From the NCBI GenBank assembly GCA_021788565.1, contig JAJYKO010000278.1, positions 1-7,094 of the forward strand: a DNA stretch of 7,094 nt, in the 5' to 3' direction. A model generated the notes under the pieces. That model worked only from the letters and a program-made list of their open reading frames with translations, searched no databases and had not been told where the DNA came from. Position numbers and translations under genes: made by a program. The number at the start of each line of letters is the position of its first letter. The first letter of the stretch is position 1. Of the stretch, positions 6,211 to 7,094 are shown piece after piece. Origin of the DNA: Chloroflexota bacterium (GTDB taxonomy: Bacteria > Chloroflexota > UBA6077).

Positions 6211-7094
6211 AGAACGGAAGGCAAGGAGCAGGAAGCAAGAAGGGCGCGTCTCCTCCTTCTCGTCTCGCGCTTCTCGTCAACTCACCAACGCTCAGGCGGT
6301 ACAGTCCTCTGGCGCTTCTGGTCGTGCTCGCCCTCGCGCCGCTGTCGCTGGGAAGTGCGGCCGCCACCGTACGCGTTCTGGACCTGGTCGCAATCTACTC
6401 ACTGCTGGCCCTCGGTCTGAACGTCGTGGTGGGCTTTGCCGGGCTCCTGGACCTGGGCTATGTCGCCTTCTACGCGGTGGGTGCCTACACCTACGCCTTC
6501 CTGGATTCCGCTCAGTTCGGCATCCACTGGCCGTTCCTGCTCACTCTCGCCCTCGGGGGCGCTGTCGCCGCGACGTTCGGCGTGTTACTGGGGATTCCGG
6601 TGCTGCGTCTAAGGGGCGACTATCTGGCCATTGTGACACTCGGCTTCGGCGAGATGATCCGCATATTCTTGAACAATCTTGACGTACTCACGAATGGACC
6701 TCAAGGGATCTCCAGGATCGATTCCCCCAACATCTTCGGCTACGTCCTTTCTACGCCCACCCAGATCTACTACCTGCTACTCGTTCTTCTGACGCTGATC
6801 GTGATCGTTCTGCGGCGTCTGGAATACTCCCGGATCGGTCGCGCGTGGGCCGCCATCCGAGAGGACGAGGGGGCGGCCAGGGCGATGGGGGTGAACACCA
6901 GGAACCTGAAACTGATGGCCTTTGCCATGGGAGCCACGACCGCCGGGCTGGCGGGAGTGGTCTTCTCCGGACTTCAGAGCTTCGTCAGCCCCGACAGCTT
7001 CACCTTCTGGGAATCTATCACCATCCTCTCGATGATAGTTCTAGGTGGGATCGGCAGTATCCCAGGGGTGATTATCGGCGCAACCCTCCTGGTC
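6192..7094 (+). CDS. Branched-chain-amino-acid type ABC transporter permease LivM, C-terminus cut by window edge
   Basis: Second membrane half of the importer pore; 301 codons are visible with no stop. Landmarks are VAIYSLLALGLNVVVGFAGL (66-85), LDLGYVAFYAVGAY (86-99), LRGDYLAIVTLGFGEMIRI (140-158), the ATPase-contacting loop GRAWAAIREDEGAARAMGVN (216-235) and VLGGIGSIPGVIIGA (283-297). By family length about 30-60 residues lie beyond the edge. The start is GTG 6192, 19 nt inside livH, preceded by GGAG. This gives an N-terminal cytoplasmic extension of about 37 polar, basic residues before the first helix, longer than usual. It is encoded by a purine- then pyrimidine-rich 7-bp-periodic stretch (6216-6278). 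Genes for the ATPases LivG and LivF are expected next. Confidence 0.9.
   Translation, partial: MEEKLLENGRQGAGSKKGASPPSRLALLVNSPTLRRYSPLALLVVLALAPLSLGSAAATVRVLDLVAIYSLLALGLNVVVGFAGLLDLGYVAFYAVGAYTYAFLDSAQFGIHWPFLLTLALGGAVAATFGVLLGIPVLRLRGDYLAIVTLGFGEMIRIFLNNLDVLTNGPQGISRIDSPNIFGYVLSTPTQIYYLLLVLLTLIVIVLRRLEYSRIGRAWAAIREDEGAARAMGVNTRNLKLMAFAMGATTAGLAGVVFSGLQSFVSPDSFTFWESITILSMIVLGGIGSIPGVIIGATLLV
6216..6278 (+). repeat. Degenerate heptameric repeat tract inside the 5' end of livM
   Basis: In 7-bp phase the tract reads GGAAGGC, AAGGAGC, AGGAAGC, AAGAAGG, GCGCGTC, TCCTCCT, TCTCGTC, TCGCGCT, TCTCGTC: a purine half followed by a pyrimidine half. GAAG and CGCG (6239-6242, 6245-6248) can pair with CGCG and CTTC (6266-6273). 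It resembles the other junction repeats in period but not in sequence. It begins 6 nt after the livH stop and is translated as part of livM if the GTG start is right. Confidence 0.55.

Noticed and set aside
5966..6367. A 133-codon minus-strand frame across the livH-livM junction
   Set aside because: It is antisense to two permease genes and to the purine/pyrimidine repeat, is Arg/Pro/Ser-rich, and has no domain.

Overview
The window is a GC-rich, densely packed stretch of bacterial DNA with every recognisable gene on the + strand. It reads as one catabolic and uptake locus: a GntR/FCD-type regulator, a three-subunit flavin/iron-sulfur dehydrogenase, and the first three genes of a branched-chain-amino-acid (LIV/HAAT) type ABC importer. 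The solute-binding protein is a lipoprotein whose Cys is followed by a long Ala/Pro/Thr linker. That style is common in Chloroflexota, so I suspect a member of that phylum, but this is an inference from one protein and no rRNA or marker gene is present.

Layout: 1-79 is a probable gntR promoter region with a small palindrome. 80-775 is the GntR/FCD regulator. 776-862 is a short gap with three 14-bp direct repeats. 863-2002 (DAO-family FAD oxidoreductase), 2024-2335 (small [2Fe-2S] subunit) and 2332-3732 (FAD oxidoreductase with a C-terminal BFD-like [2Fe-2S] domain) form a tight operon. 3733-3964 is a 232-nt gap with a hairpin and a Shine-Dalgarno sequence that has no gene. 3965-5182 is the solute-binding lipoprotein. 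5183-5250 holds a perfect 17-bp inverted repeat. 5251-6210 is the LivH-type permease. 6192 to the window edge is the LivM-type permease, started by GTG, overlapping livH and cut off at its C-terminus. The ATPase genes (livG/livF) would be expected just downstream.

How it works together (inference): the importer brings in an amino acid, imino acid or related amine. The dehydrogenase oxidises its C-N bond: the DAO-like subunit carries the catalytic flavin and electrons pass through the small ferredoxin-like subunit and the second flavoprotein. The FCD regulator probably senses the substrate or a product. The subunit set is that of HcnABC, opine oxidase and D-hydroxyproline/proline dehydrogenase complexes; the substrate cannot be read from the sequence.

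I see no novel defence, mobile or RNA-based system. The most unusual structure is a family of 7-bp-periodic repeats at three gene junctions (772-813, 5192-5230, 6216-6278). The first two share the heptad CTGA(C/T)AG. The third appears to have been absorbed into the coding start of livM.
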